A stretch of DNA of 64,000 nt from Planctomonas psychrotolerans. Lineage in GTDB: Bacteria; Actinomycetota; Actinomycetes; Actinomycetales; Microbacteriaceae. Shown here one piece after another: positions 43,027-51,917 of the stretch. The stretch is taken from NCBI RefSeq assembly GCF_008642235.1, contig NZ_SJEV01000001.1, positions 2,002,400 to 2,066,399 of the forward strand, given 5' to 3'. Within the stretch, counting starts at the first letter, position 1, and every line of letters begins with the position of its first letter. Made by a program: the position numbers and the translations under genes. The notes under the pieces were generated by a model. It searched no databases and was not told the DNA's origin. It worked only from the letters and a program-made list of their open reading frames with translations.

Positions 43027-43210
43027 GGTCCCTGAGCCCGTCGAAGGGACGCCAGCGGACGGTCCGCGAACCCCACGGTCCCTGAGCCGCACGGTCCCTG
43101 AGCCCGTCGAAGGGGCGGATCTCACGGTCCCCACCCCACGGTCCCTGAGCCTGTCGAAGGGACGGATCTCACGGTCCCCACCCCACGGTCCCTGAGCCTG
43201 TCGAAGGGAC
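43027..43210 (+). repeat. Hairpin repeat array 2
   Basis: Four full copies of the GGTCCCTGAGCCYGTCGAAGG unit start at 43028, 43093, 43140 and 43187, plus truncated pieces near 43077, 43124 and 43172. A 47-bp segment (GGATCTCACGGTCCCCACCC plus unit) is itself duplicated. Orientation is the same as array 1. It lies between csrA and the convergent S4-domain gene, so it may also end their transcripts. Confidence 0.85.
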
Positions 43211-43225
43211 GCCGACTGGGTACGC

Positions 43226-43597
43226 CTAGTGGCCGCGCAAGCGTTCGATGTCCCGCCGCTCGCGCTTCGTCGGGCGACCGGCGCCACGATCCCGCACCGC
43301 GGCCATCGCCACGTGCTCGCGGGGCGGTGGCGGGGGCGTGTGGTCGATCAGGCACTCGGCGGCCACCGACGCGCCGACCCGCTTGACCACGAGCCGGGTG
43401 ACCTCCACCTGGCGGTCCACCTCGCCGATGCGCACGCGCACCCGGTCACCGACCTTCACCGACTGCGACGGCTTCGCTCGTTCGTCATTGATTCGCACGT
43501 GACCGGCCTTGCACGCGGCCGTCGCCATCGACCGGGTCTTCGCGAGCCGCACGGCCCAGATCCAGCTGTCCACCCGCGCGGTGGTGACCTGCTCCAT
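43226..43597 (-). CDS. S4-domain RNA-binding protein (Hsp15-like)
   Basis: 123 aa. The S4 fold is at about 7-65 (RVDSWIWAVRLAKTRSMATA, ACKAGHVRINDERAKPSQSVKVGD). The basic C-terminus (RPTKRERRDIERLRGH) is typical of Hsp15-type proteins that handle stalled 50S subunits. Stand-alone gene. ATG start without a strong ribosome binding site. Confidence 0.88.
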   Translation of the reverse strand: MEQVTTARVDSWIWAVRLAKTRSMATAACKAGHVRINDERAKPSQSVKVGDRVRVRIGEVDRQVEVTRLVVKRVGASVAAECLIDHTPPPPPREHVAMAAVRDRGAGRPTKRERRDIERLRGH

Positions 43598-43641
43598 GCT
43601 TCGAGCCTAGACGTGCGCGGCCAGGCCTCCTTGGTCGGGGC

Positions 43642-44604
43642 TCACCGGGAGGAGTGCTGCCGCGGTTGACGGAGTCGGTCGGTCGCCACCGACCGCACCG
43701 CGTCGGTGAGCCGGTCGAGCAGCGGGGACGCCAGGTCCCAGCGCTGCCACCACAACTCCACATCGGAGGTGCGGCGCGGGGCGAGTTCGACGAGCCGACC
43801 GGCGGCCAGGTGCTCGCGGCACTGCTCCTCGGGGAGGAGGCCCCAGCCGAAGCCCAGCAGGATGGCGCGCGCGAAGTCGTGCGACGTGGGAATCGCGTGG
43901 CGCGGCGGCCGGGACTCGCGCCCCAGCACGTCGCGGAGGAAGGCCTGCTGCAGGTCGTCGTCCCGGTCGAAGTCCACGAGCGGCACCCGGTCGAGCGCAG
44001 CGAGCCGGTCGTCGACCGCGATCCCGCCGAAGTATCGCTCGAGGAACGCGGGCGCGGCGACCGGGATGTACCGCATCACGCCCAGCAGCACGACGGAACA
44101 GCCCTGCACGGGGCGTCGCGTGCTGGTCACCGCGGCCATCACGACGCCCGAGCGGAGCAGGGTCGCCGTGCGCTCCTGGTCCTCCCGATGCACCTCGAAT
44201 ACCACGTCGGTGTCGCGGCGCGCACGGTGGAGCGCGTCGAGGAACCAGGTGCCGAGCGAATCCGCGTTGACGGCCAGCGGGATCGACGGGGTGGGCACCG
44301 GGTCGCCGGACGCCCCGGCATCCGTTCCGTCGCGCGCGCCGGTCCGGAGACCGAGAGCGCGGGACGTCTCGGTGTCGAGCAGCCGCATCTGCCGCGCATG
44401 CCGCAGCACCACCTCGCCGTCGCCGGTCGGGCGGACCGGGCTGGATCGCTGCAGAAGCACCCGGCCCGCGATCTGCTCCATCGCTTTGACGCGTTGCGAG
44501 ACCGCGGATGGGGTGACACCCAGAACGACGGCGGCCGCATCGAACGTGCCGACATCGATGGCGACCAAAAGCGTCTCCAGGTGGTCGCGCGAGAAGATCG
44601 CCAT
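43642..44604 (-). CDS. argP: LysR-type regulator of the ArgP/LysG group
   Basis: 320 aa. HTH at about 15-50 (VGTFDAAAVVLGVTPSAVSQRVKAME) and the ArgP-type effector region (VNADSLGTWFLDAL, TSHDFARAILLGFGWGLLPE). ArgP/LysG senses Lys or Arg and switches on the divergent exporter gene. ATG at 44604 starts MAIFSRDHLETL; a GTG two codons upstream is less likely. A palindrome covers its start codon (44602-44618). Confidence 0.9.
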   Translation of the reverse strand: MAIFSRDHLETLLVAIDVGTFDAAAVVLGVTPSAVSQRVKAMEQIAGRVLLQRSSPVRPTGDGEVVLRHARQMRLLDTETSRALGLRTGARDGTDAGASGDPVPTPSIPLAVNADSLGTWFLDALHRARRDTDVVFEVHREDQERTATLLRSGVVMAAVTSTRRPVQGCSVVLLGVMRYIPVAAPAFLERYFGGIAVDDRLAALDRVPLVDFDRDDDLQQAFLRDVLGRESRPPRHAIPTSHDFARAILLGFGWGLLPEEQCREHLAAGRLVELAPRRTSDVELWWQRWDLASPLLDRLTDAVRSVATDRLRQPRQHSSR

Positions 44605-44618
44605 AAGCACAGCTTATG
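44602..44618. promoter_or_regulatory. Putative ArgP operator
   Basis: Perfect inverted repeat CATAAGC-ACA-GCTTATG, AT-rich in a GC-rich context, with the regulator's own ATG inside its left arm. It lies between the two divergent genes, 43 bases before the exporter -10. It fits a LysR-type site (T-N11-A core) for autoregulation and exporter activation. Confidence 0.65.
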
Positions 44619-44660
44619 TCGCGCAAGGAACGTGAACTGTACTGTTGGTGCCGCGTCGCC

Positions 44661-44666
44661 TACCGT
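44661..44666 (+). promoter_or_regulatory. -10 element for the exporter gene
   Basis: TACCGT (TANNNT) lies six bases before the GTG start at 44673, again without a ribosome binding site, so a leaderless mRNA is likely. A -35 is poor, as expected for an activator-dependent promoter. Confidence 0.5.
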
Positions 44667-44672
44667 CGAACC

Positions 44673-45338
44673 GTGCCCCTCTCGTCGACGCTCCTCCCCG
44701 CCCTCTTCGGACTCGGTACCGGGCTCGCCCTCATCGTGGCGATCGGGTCGCAGAACGCCTATCTGCTGCGACTGGCGGTGAGCGCCCGCATCCGCATCGT
44801 CGCGCTCGCCGTGCTGATCTGCGCGGTGTCCGACGCCCTGCTGATCCTCGCCGGTGTGCTGGGCGTCGGCGCGGTGATCGAGCGGGTACCCGGAGCTCTC
44901 CTCGTCGTGCGCTTCCTCGGCGCGGCCTTTCTGATCACGTACGGGGTGCTGGCCGCGCGCCGGGCTCTCCGTCCGTCGGCGGTCGCGCTCGATGTTCGCG
45001 CCGACCCCGCGCTCGGGGGCGGGAGTGCGGGAGGCCACGCGGGCCCGACTCTCGGGCGAGCCCTCGGCACCATGCTCGCGCTGACCTGGCTCAACCCGCA
45101 CGTCTACCTCGACACGGTCGTGTTCCTCGGCTCGGTGGCGAACCAGCAGGGCGTCGACGAGCGCTGGTGGTGGGTGGGCGGCGCCGTGTGCGCGAGCGCC
45201 CTCTGGTTCTCGGCGCTCGGCTTCGGTGCGCGCCTGCTCCGGCCGATCTTCGCCCGCCCGGGGGCATGGCGCGTGTTCGACGCGCTCATCGCCGTGATCA
45301 TGCTGGGCTTCGGGGCCAAGCTGCTCTTCGGCGGGTGA
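44673..45338 (+). CDS. LysE/ArgO-type amino acid exporter
   Basis: 221 aa, six membrane helices. GLGTGLALIVAIGSQNAYLLRL is the LysE signature, and LTWLNPHVYLDTVVFLGSVA the conserved second half. It exports basic amino acids, probably Lys or Arg. GTG start chosen; an in-frame ATG at 44616 would add 19 polar residues and cross the operator. Divergent from its regulator. Confidence 0.9.
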   Translation: MPLSSTLLPALFGLGTGLALIVAIGSQNAYLLRLAVSARIRIVALAVLICAVSDALLILAGVLGVGAVIERVPGALLVVRFLGAAFLITYGVLAARRALRPSAVALDVRADPALGGGSAGGHAGPTLGRALGTMLALTWLNPHVYLDTVVFLGSVANQQGVDERWWWVGGAVCASALWFSALGFGARLLRPIFARPGAWRVFDALIAVIMLGFGAKLLFGG

Positions 45339-45353
45339 CGACCGCGGACAGTG

Positions 45354-46472
45354 TCAGGATCCGGCACCGAAGCGCAGCAGCACCTTGCCCGACACCGACG
45401 GATCGCTCGCCACACCGAAGGCCTCCGCCGCGTCCGCCGCATCGAACATGTGCGTCACGATGCCGTGCACGTCGAGCGACCCGTCCGAGAGGGCCTGCAG
45501 CACCTCATCGATCTCGTCCGTGAACCGGTACGACCCGACCATTTCGAGCTCCCGCGTGATGACGAGCGACAGCAGGGCGGGCTGCTCGCCGGCGGGCAGC
45601 ATACCGACTAGGACGACGCGTCCACCGCGGGTGGCTCCGCGCACCGCGGAGGACAGTCCCGCCGCGGTACCCGACGATTCGATCACCGCGTCGGCATCGA
45701 TCTCGCTGAGGGTCTGCGCATCGGGGGCGAGCAGCACGCGGGTCGCCCCCGCCGCGCGGGCGGCGGCCAGGCGCCGCTCGTGCACGTCGACCGCCACGAT
45801 CTCGGCCGCGCCGGCCCGTTGTGCCGCGGCGATCACGAGGGCGCCGATGGGTCCGCAGCCGATCACGAGCACCCGCCCGCCCGCGATGCGTCCGGCGCGG
45901 GCGATCGCGTGCAGGGCCACGCCGGCGGGTTCGGCCAGTGCGGCCGCCTCGAACGCGACCCCGGCCGGGATGGCCCGCAGCATCCTCGAGTCGAGCATGA
46001 CGGCGTCGGCGAACGCGCCCTGGGTGTGCGGCACGTGCGCGGCGCTGCCGAGGTAAGTGCACCCGGGGGAGAGGTTGGGCCGGTCGAGCGGATAGCGGGC
46101 GCCGTTTCCCGGGCCGGGGGTCGCCGGATGCACCGCCACCCTGGTGCCGGCAACCGGTCCGCTCCCGTCGGCCGCGGCAGTGCGCACCACGCCGACCACC
46201 TCGTGGCCGAGGACGAGCGGCGCCCGGAGCACGGACTCGCCCGCCGCGCCGTGCGACACGTAGTGCAGGTCGGAGCCGCAGATGCCGCCGAAGGCGATGT
46301 CGACGATGGCTTGATCGTTCGCCGGCCGACCGAGCGGGCGGGATTCCACCCGCAGGTCGCACGCGGCGTGCACGACCACCGCGGTCACCCTTTCGTCAGC
46401 ATGCCCGGGAGTTCGCGCGGCCGCGGGGTCGGCTGCGGCCGGCCCGGTCGCGGGGGAGGGGTCCGGCGTCAT
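45354..46472 (-). CDS. idnD: L-idonate 5-dehydrogenase (zinc alcohol dehydrogenase family)
   Basis: 372 aa. Catalytic zinc motif GGICGSDLHYVSHG and GHEVVG, the idonate-type insert PGNGARYPLDRPNLSPGC, and NAD motif GCGPIGAL. It oxidises L-idonate to 5-ketogluconate. The first 28 residues are Ala/Pro-rich and unlike the family, so a start at a later GTG is possible; GGAG precedes the ATG used. Downstream partner of idnO on the same strand (33-bp gap). Confidence 0.87.
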   Translation of the reverse strand: MTPDPSPATGPAAADPAAARTPGHADERVTAVVVHAACDLRVESRPLGRPANDQAIVDIAFGGICGSDLHYVSHGAAGESVLRAPLVLGHEVVGVVRTAAADGSGPVAGTRVAVHPATPGPGNGARYPLDRPNLSPGCTYLGSAAHVPHTQGAFADAVMLDSRMLRAIPAGVAFEAAALAEPAGVALHAIARAGRIAGGRVLVIGCGPIGALVIAAAQRAGAAEIVAVDVHERRLAAARAAGATRVLLAPDAQTLSEIDADAVIESSGTAAGLSSAVRGATRGGRVVLVGMLPAGEQPALLSLVITRELEMVGSYRFTDEIDEVLQALSDGSLDVHGIVTHMFDAADAAEAFGVASDPSVSGKVLLRFGAGS

Positions 46473-46505
46473 GGTGCTCCGATCGGGTATGGCATCGAGA
46501 TGTGT

Positions 46506-47273
46506 TCAGACGACCGCGGTCATGCCGCCGTCGACGTAGATGACCTGGCCGTTCACGAAGTCGGACGCGCCGGAGGCGAGGTACACGAGCGTGCCCACGA
46601 GCTCCTCCGTGCGTCCCCACCGGCCGGCCGGGGTGCGTTCGCTCACCCACCGGCTGAAGTCCACGTCGTCCACCAACGCGCGCGTGAGTTCGGTGGCGAA
46701 GTAACCGGGCGCGAGCGCATTCACCTGGATGCCGCGCGGGCCGAGGTCGGCGCACATGCCCTTCGTGAGCATCGCGATTCCGCCTTTGGTGGCGGCGTAC
46801 GGGGCGATGTTCGCGCGCCCGAGCTGAGACTGCACCGACCCGATGTTGATGATCTTGCCGGCACCGCGCTCGACCATGCCGCGGGAGACGCGGCGACCCA
46901 CGAGGAACGCACTGGTCAGGTTGGTGGCGACCAGGTCGTGCCAGTCGTCGAGCTCGAAGTCGGGGAAGAAGGCCCGCCGCTGGATGCCCGCGTTGTTGAC
47001 GAGGATGTCGATCGGGCCGCCGTCGCGCTCGAGCCGGTCGATTGCCGCGTCGACCTGGTCGGCATCGGTCACGTCGAAGGTGATCGCCGCGACGTCCGCT
47101 CCGGTTCGCGCGGCGATGTCCTTCCGCACATGATCGAGCGTCCCGGCATCCCGGCCGTGCACCACCACGCTCGCGCCGTGCTGGGCGAGGCCTCGGGCGA
47201 GTTCCCGGCCGATGCCGCGGCTCGACCCGGTGATGAGGGCGCGTCGACCGGTGAGGTCGAAGAGGTTCGCCAT
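46506..47273 (-). CDS. idnO: Gluconate 5-dehydrogenase (short-chain dehydrogenase)
   Basis: 255 aa. NAD(P) motif TGSSRGIG at about 16-23, NNAG near 92, and catalytic YAATKGG near 160. The PDFELDDWHDLVATNLTSAF and GIQVNALAPGYFATELT segments fit gluconate 5-dehydrogenase. It reduces 5-ketogluconate to gluconate, the step after IdnD. Start: ATG after GGGAGGAG. No transporter or gluconate kinase gene is adjacent. Confidence 0.88.
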   Translation of the reverse strand: MANLFDLTGRRALITGSSRGIGRELARGLAQHGASVVVHGRDAGTLDHVRKDIAARTGADVAAITFDVTDADQVDAAIDRLERDGGPIDILVNNAGIQRRAFFPDFELDDWHDLVATNLTSAFLVGRRVSRGMVERGAGKIINIGSVQSQLGRANIAPYAATKGGIAMLTKGMCADLGPRGIQVNALAPGYFATELTRALVDDVDFSRWVSERTPAGRWGRTEELVGTLVYLASGASDFVNGQVIYVDGGMTAVV

Positions 47274-47586
47274 TCCGCTCCTCCCGCTCCGTTGCCGTCG
47301 CCGTCTCCGTTGCCGTCGCCGTTGGCGTTGCCCGCCACGGCACAGTGCGGTCCAGCGTAGCCCTGCTCCGGTTCCCCGCCCTTCCGCGACCGGCGCCGCC
47401 TCGACCGGGCGCGAGCCCGACCGGGCCCGCGCAGCCGATGCCGGGCTCGGCCATATTTCGTCATAGAAGCCGATGCGCGCCCGTCCGGCTCTACGGTGAT
47501 TCGAAACACGCGACCTCGCGTGCGGAGCGACAGCCGAGCCCGGCACCCGCCCACCCGACTCGATAGTGAGAACGGAGGGTTCCCCC
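47274..47586. other. Divergent intergenic region between idnO and metF
   Basis: 313 bases. Near idnO there is low-complexity GTTGCCGTCGCC-like sequence (about 47285-47335). Near metF the transcript leader (about 47490-47586) has GC-rich inverted segments (CGCGACCTCGCG at 47510-47521) but no SAM or cobalamin riboswitch that I recognise. GGAGGG at 47574-47579 is the metF ribosome binding site. Confidence 0.5.
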
Positions 47587-48747
47587 GTGCAGCTGAATCC
47601 CGGTCCGCACGAAACCGGAGCACCGAATGCGGCGCCGCCGAGTGCGGACGCGCCGAGCGCAGCAACGGATGCCGCAGCGCCGCCGAGTGCCGCGGCGCCG
47701 AACGCCACGGCACCGCCGGGCGCCGCGGCGCCGTCCGGTCACGACGCACCGCGGGTGCCGTTCTCCTTCGAGTTGTACCCGCCCCGCACCCCGGCCGGGG
47801 AGCACGAGCTGCTGCGCACGGTCGACGAGCTCGCCGCCGCGGGGCCGGAGTTCATTTCCGTGACCTTCGGCGCGGGTGGATCGTCCCGGGTGTCGTCGCT
47901 CAACATCCTGCGCTACATCCGAGAGCACACGGCAGCCCGCCCCCTCGCCCACCTCACCTGCGTGGGCCTCACCCTGCCCGAGGCGAACCGCCTGGTGCGG
48001 GAGTTCCTCGATGCCGGAATCACCAGCTTCCTGGCCCTCCGCGGCGACATCCCCGAGGGGTCAACCGAGGCCGAGGCGTTCGCCGGTGGCATCTCCACCG
48101 CTGCCGAACTCGTGCAACTCATCCACCGCGTGCAGGTGGAGCGCATCCCCTACGTCGCGGCCGCCGTGCCCGGGGTGCCGCACGCCCGGCGCGTGACCAT
48201 GCAGCGCCGGCGCGTGTCGGTGGCCGTCGCCGCCTTTCCCAACGGCCACCCGAACTCGCGATCCACGAGCCAGGACATCGACACCCTGCTGGCCAAGGAG
48301 GCGGCGGGCGCCACCCTCGCCATCACCCAGCTGTTCTTCCATGCCGGCGACTACTTCCGGTTCGTCGAGCGCGCCCGGGCCGGTGGGGTGACCATCCCGA
48401 TCCTGCCCGGCATCATGCCGGTGACGAGCCCCGGGCGCCTCCGCCGCATCCTGGAGCTCACCGGGGAAGAACTGCCCGCCGATCTGGGTATCGCGCTCGA
48501 TGTGGAACCGACCGACTCCGGCCGCCAGCGCATCGGCGTGGAATTCGCCGTGCAGCTGTGCGACGACCTGATCGCCGGAGGCGCGCCAGGGTTGCACCTC
48601 TACGCCCTGAACCGCTCCGACACCGTGCTCGCGGTGCTCGCCGAGCTCGCCGGGTGCGGCGTCCGCCCGCCTCCCGCTCCCGCTGGACTCAGCGCCCCGA
48701 CCCCTCCCCGTTCCGTTCCCCATCTCACAGGAAGCTTTCGATCATGA
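47587..48747 (+). CDS. metF: Methylenetetrahydrofolate reductase
   Basis: 386 aa. VPFSFELYPPRTP (catalytic Glu) near 58, ISVTFGAGGSS, ITSFLALRGDIP, ITQLFFHAGDYFRF and GIMPVTSPGRL are diagnostic. It makes 5-methyl-THF for methionine synthesis. The first 55 residues are an Ala/Pro-rich extension. GTG start after GGAGGG. ATGA overlap with metE, the enzyme that uses its product (as the polyglutamate). Confidence 0.94.
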   Translation: MQLNPGPHETGAPNAAPPSADAPSAATDAAAPPSAAAPNATAPPGAAAPSGHDAPRVPFSFELYPPRTPAGEHELLRTVDELAAAGPEFISVTFGAGGSSRVSSLNILRYIREHTAARPLAHLTCVGLTLPEANRLVREFLDAGITSFLALRGDIPEGSTEAEAFAGGISTAAELVQLIHRVQVERIPYVAAAVPGVPHARRVTMQRRRVSVAVAAFPNGHPNSRSTSQDIDTLLAKEAAGATLAITQLFFHAGDYFRFVERARAGGVTIPILPGIMPVTSPGRLRRILELTGEELPADLGIALDVEPTDSGRQRIGVEFAVQLCDDLIAGGAPGLHLYALNRSDTVLAVLAELAGCGVRPPPAPAGLSAPTPPRSVPHLTGSFRS

Positions 48748-51074
48748 CCCACCCCGCATTCCCGTCCGGCACCATCCTCGGCTACCCCCGCATCGGCCCC
48801 GACCGCGAGCTGAAGAAGGCGCTCGAGTCGTTCTGGTCGGGTGCCACCTCCGCGGCGCAGCTCGAGCGGGCCGCCGCCGAGCTCCGCCGCGCCACCCGCG
48901 AACGGCTGGTGGAGCTCGGCCTCGGCGCCGAGGACTCGTCCATCCCCGAGGCGCACTCGTTCTACGACCAGGTGCTCGACCAGGCCGTCACCGTCGGCGC
49001 CGTGCCGTCCCGCTTCGCCGACCTCGTAATCGACGGGACACTGGATCTCGCCGGGTACTCGACCCTCGCCCGCGGTGAGGGAGACCGGGCGCCGCTCGAG
49101 ATGACCAAGTGGTTCGACACGAACTACCACTACCTGGTGCCCGAGATCGGTCCGGACACCGTCTTCTCCCTCGCGAGCACGCGGCGGGTGGACGAGGTGA
49201 TCGAGGCTCGCGAGCAGGGCTTCCGCACCCGTCCGGTGCTGGTCGGGCCGGTCACCTTCCTCGCGCTGTCGAAGGCGAGCGACGAGGCCCCCGCGGGATA
49301 CTCGCCGCTCGACCGCCTCGCCGACCTGCTGCCCGTGTACGCCGACCTGCTCGCTCGGCTCGCCGCGGCGGGCGCGGACTGGGTGCAGCTCGACGAGCCT
49401 GCTCTCGTCTCCGAATCGCTCCCGGTCGACCGCGCAGTGCTTCTCGCGGCGACCGAAACGGCGTACCGAGTGCTCGGGAACGCACCGGTGGGGAGCGAAC
49501 GGCCCGCCATCCTCGTCTCCGCCCCCTACGGTGACCTCGGCGATGCGCTCGACGTGCTCGCCGCGAGCGAGGTGGAGGCCATCGGACTCGACCTCGTGAA
49601 GGGGGACCTGCCCCGACCGGTGCCGGGGCTCGGGAACAAGGTGCTGGTCGGCGGGGTGCTCGACGGTCACAACGTGTGGCGCGGCGACCTCGACCGTGCC
49701 CTCGGACTGCTCGACGAGCTCCGGTCGCTGTCGCCCCGCGTGGCGGCGTCGCCGTCCACCTCGCTGTTTCATCTGCCGCACGACGTCACCGGCGAGACCG
49801 ACCTGCCCGAGCGGCTGCGCGGCTGGCTCGCGTTCGCCGACCAGAAGGTGGGCCAGGTCGCCACGCTCGCCCGCGCACTGACGGAGGGTCGCGACGCCGT
49901 CGCCGCGGAACTCGACGCGGCGACGGCGGCGCTCGCTGACCGGCGGGACGCCGAGGGTGTGCGGGTCGACGCGGTCCGCGCGCGTTCGGCGTCGCTCACC
50001 GAGGGTGATCGCCGGCGTGGCGCCGCCCCCGACCGCGCCGCCGCGCAGGAGGCCGCGCTCGGCCTGCCGCTCCTGCCCACCACCACCATCGGATCGTTCC
50101 CGCAAACGGCGGACATCCGGCGCGCACGCGCCCAGGCGGCCCGGGGAACGCTGTCGGCCGCGGACTACGAGGCGCGCATGCGCGCGGAGATCGCCGAGGT
50201 GGTGCGGCTGCAGGAGGAGATCGGGCTCGACGTGCTGGTGCACGGCGAGCCGGAGCGCAACGACATGGTGCAGTACTTCGCCGAGAATCTCGAAGGATTC
50301 GCCGTGACCCGGAACGGCTGGGTGCAGTCCTACGGCAGTCGCTGCACGCGTCCGTCGATCCTCTGGGGCGACGTGCACCGGGCGGCGCCGATCACCGTTC
50401 CGTGGTCGGCCTACGCCGCCTCGCTCACCGCCAAGCCGGTGAAGGGCATGCTCACGGGACCCGTCACCATCCTCGCCTGGTCGTTCGTACGGGACGACCA
50501 GCCGCTCGCCACCACCGCCGATCAGGTGGCTCTCGCCCTGCGCGACGAGATCGCGGATCTCGAGCAGGCCGGCATCTCGATCATCCAGGTGGACGAGCCG
50601 GCACTGCGCGAGTTGCTGCCCTTGAAGATCGCCGACCAGGACGACTACCTCGACTGGTCGGTGGGGGCCTTCCGCCTCGCCACGTCGGGAGCCCGGGATG
50701 CGACCCAGATCCACACGCACCTCTGCTACTCGGAGTTCGGCGTGGTCATCGACGCGATCGACCAGCTGGACGCCGACGTCACGAGCATCGAGGCGGCCCG
50801 GTCGCGCATGGACGTGGTGACGGACATCGAGCGGGTCGGATTCTCGCGCGGCATCGGACCCGGTGTGTACGACATCCATTCGCCGCGGGTTCCCGATGTC
50901 GCCGAGGTCACGGAGCTCATCGGCATCGCGCTGGGGGGCATCCCGGCCCGCCAGCTGTGGATCAATCCCGACTGCGGACTGAAGACCCGCGGGTACGACG
51001 AGACGATCGCGTCGCTGAGGAACGTGGTGCAGGCCACCGCCGCGGTGCGGGAGCGGACCGTTATTCCGGCCTGA
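48744..51074 (+). CDS. metE: Cobalamin-independent methionine synthase MetE
   Basis: 776 aa, usual length. N-terminal domain GYPRIGPDRELKKALE. Zinc/homocysteine site in the C-terminal barrel: H659 and C661 in THLCYSEF, and C744 in NPDCGLKTR. TIGSFPQT marks the start of the second barrel. It transfers methyl from 5-methyl-THF to homocysteine. Translationally coupled to metF. Confidence 0.96.
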   Translation: MTHPAFPSGTILGYPRIGPDRELKKALESFWSGATSAAQLERAAAELRRATRERLVELGLGAEDSSIPEAHSFYDQVLDQAVTVGAVPSRFADLVIDGTLDLAGYSTLARGEGDRAPLEMTKWFDTNYHYLVPEIGPDTVFSLASTRRVDEVIEAREQGFRTRPVLVGPVTFLALSKASDEAPAGYSPLDRLADLLPVYADLLARLAAAGADWVQLDEPALVSESLPVDRAVLLAATETAYRVLGNAPVGSERPAILVSAPYGDLGDALDVLAASEVEAIGLDLVKGDLPRPVPGLGNKVLVGGVLDGHNVWRGDLDRALGLLDELRSLSPRVAASPSTSLFHLPHDVTGETDLPERLRGWLAFADQKVGQVATLARALTEGRDAVAAELDAATAALADRRDAEGVRVDAVRARSASLTEGDRRRGAAPDRAAAQEAALGLPLLPTTTIGSFPQTADIRRARAQAARGTLSAADYEARMRAEIAEVVRLQEEIGLDVLVHGEPERNDMVQYFAENLEGFAVTRNGWVQSYGSRCTRPSILWGDVHRAAPITVPWSAYAASLTAKPVKGMLTGPVTILAWSFVRDDQPLATTADQVALALRDEIADLEQAGISIIQVDEPALRELLPLKIADQDDYLDWSVGAFRLATSGARDATQIHTHLCYSEFGVVIDAIDQLDADVTSIEAARSRMDVVTDIERVGFSRGIGPGVYDIHSPRVPDVAEVTELIGIALGGIPARQLWINPDCGLKTRGYDETIASLRNVVQATAAVRERTVIPA

Positions 51075-51405
51075 TCGGGGCTTGCACGGGCTCGGTGCCG
51101 GTCGACGGGACGCTGGGGCGGGGGCGCGGGGGAGGGGGCGCCGCAGGCGGTGCCGCGGAACGTGCCCCCCGAACTGGGGGACAGGCGGATGGGGACAAAC
51201 CGCTCTGTCTGTCCCCTTTCTCCGCTACTGTCGATCTCACACCGCTTCCCCCCCAATCGGTGCGAAACACCGCGAGACCCGAACTCGCGGTTGGAGTCAC
51301 GAATCCCCCGTCGTGACTGCCGCAATGCTGCGGGCCGTTGACCCGAATCCGGCCCGCAGCGCGGCTCCTCCCTCTCTCCGTCGCCGTTGCGGTCGCGGTC
51401 GCCAC
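51075..51405. other. Intergenic region after metE
   Basis: 331 bases. Arms GGGGACAG (51177-51184) and CTGTCCCC (51209-51216) form an imperfect hairpin followed by TTTC, a possible metFE terminator. The rest is GC-rich without a recognisable gene. Confidence 0.4.
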
Positions 51406-51406
51406 A

Positions 51407-51858
51407 CGGTCGCTGAGCCTGTCGAAGCGACGTTCGCGTCCTTCGTGTCCCTTCGACAGGCTCAGGGACCGTGGGGGTGCGTGTGTTCGACCGGTACGGT
51501 CGCTGAGCTTGTCGAAGCGACGTTCGCAGCCTTCCCGTCCCTTCGACAGGCTCAGGGACCGTGGACGTGCGATTGTTCGACCGGTACGGTCGCTGAGCTT
51601 GTCGAAGCGACGTTCGCGTCCTTCGTGTCCCTTCGACAGGCTCAGGGACCGTGGGGGTGCGACGTTCGCGTTCCTCCTGTCCCTTCGACAGGTTCAGGGA
51701 CCGTGGGGGTGCGACGCTCGCGTGCCTCCCGTCCCTTCGACAGGCTCAGGGACCGTGGGGGTGCGAGGTTCGCGTGCCTCCCGTCCCTTCGACAGGCTCA
51801 GGGACCGTGGGGGTGCGACGCTCGCGTGCCTCCCGTCCCTTCGACGGGCTCAGGGACC
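51407..51858. repeat. Hairpin repeat array 3 (both orientations)
   Basis: Seven copies of GTCCCTTCGACAGGCTCAGG plus GACC on the opposite orientation to arrays 1 and 2 (51447, 51537, 51627, 51679, 51731, 51783, 51835), and three copies of a variant in forward orientation (51407, 51497, 51587). The first three pairs repeat every 90 bp and the later single copies every 52 bp. In the forward variant both arms have changed, GTCGCT with AGCGAC, so the stem is kept. Confidence 0.87.
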
Positions 51859-51905
51859 GTGGGATGGGACGTTCGCGTGGACCGCCGGGTCGCAGGGGGC
51901 GTCGT

Positions 51906-51911
51906 TAGGCT
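51906..51911 (+). promoter_or_regulatory. -10 element for the 51-aa membrane protein
   Basis: TAGGCT, six bases before the ATG at 51918, without a ribosome binding site: the same layout as csrA. It suggests a leaderless mRNA. Confidence 0.55.
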
Positions 51912-51917
51912 GGCAGC

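Noticed and set aside
47556-47567. TCGATAG before metF as a sigma-28-type -10
   Set aside because: No TWAC at 16 bases upstream and the gene is metabolic.
47480-47586. SAM or cobalamin riboswitch before metF
   Set aside because: The conserved cores of the SAM classes and the B12 box are not present; only unspecific GC-rich pairing is seen.
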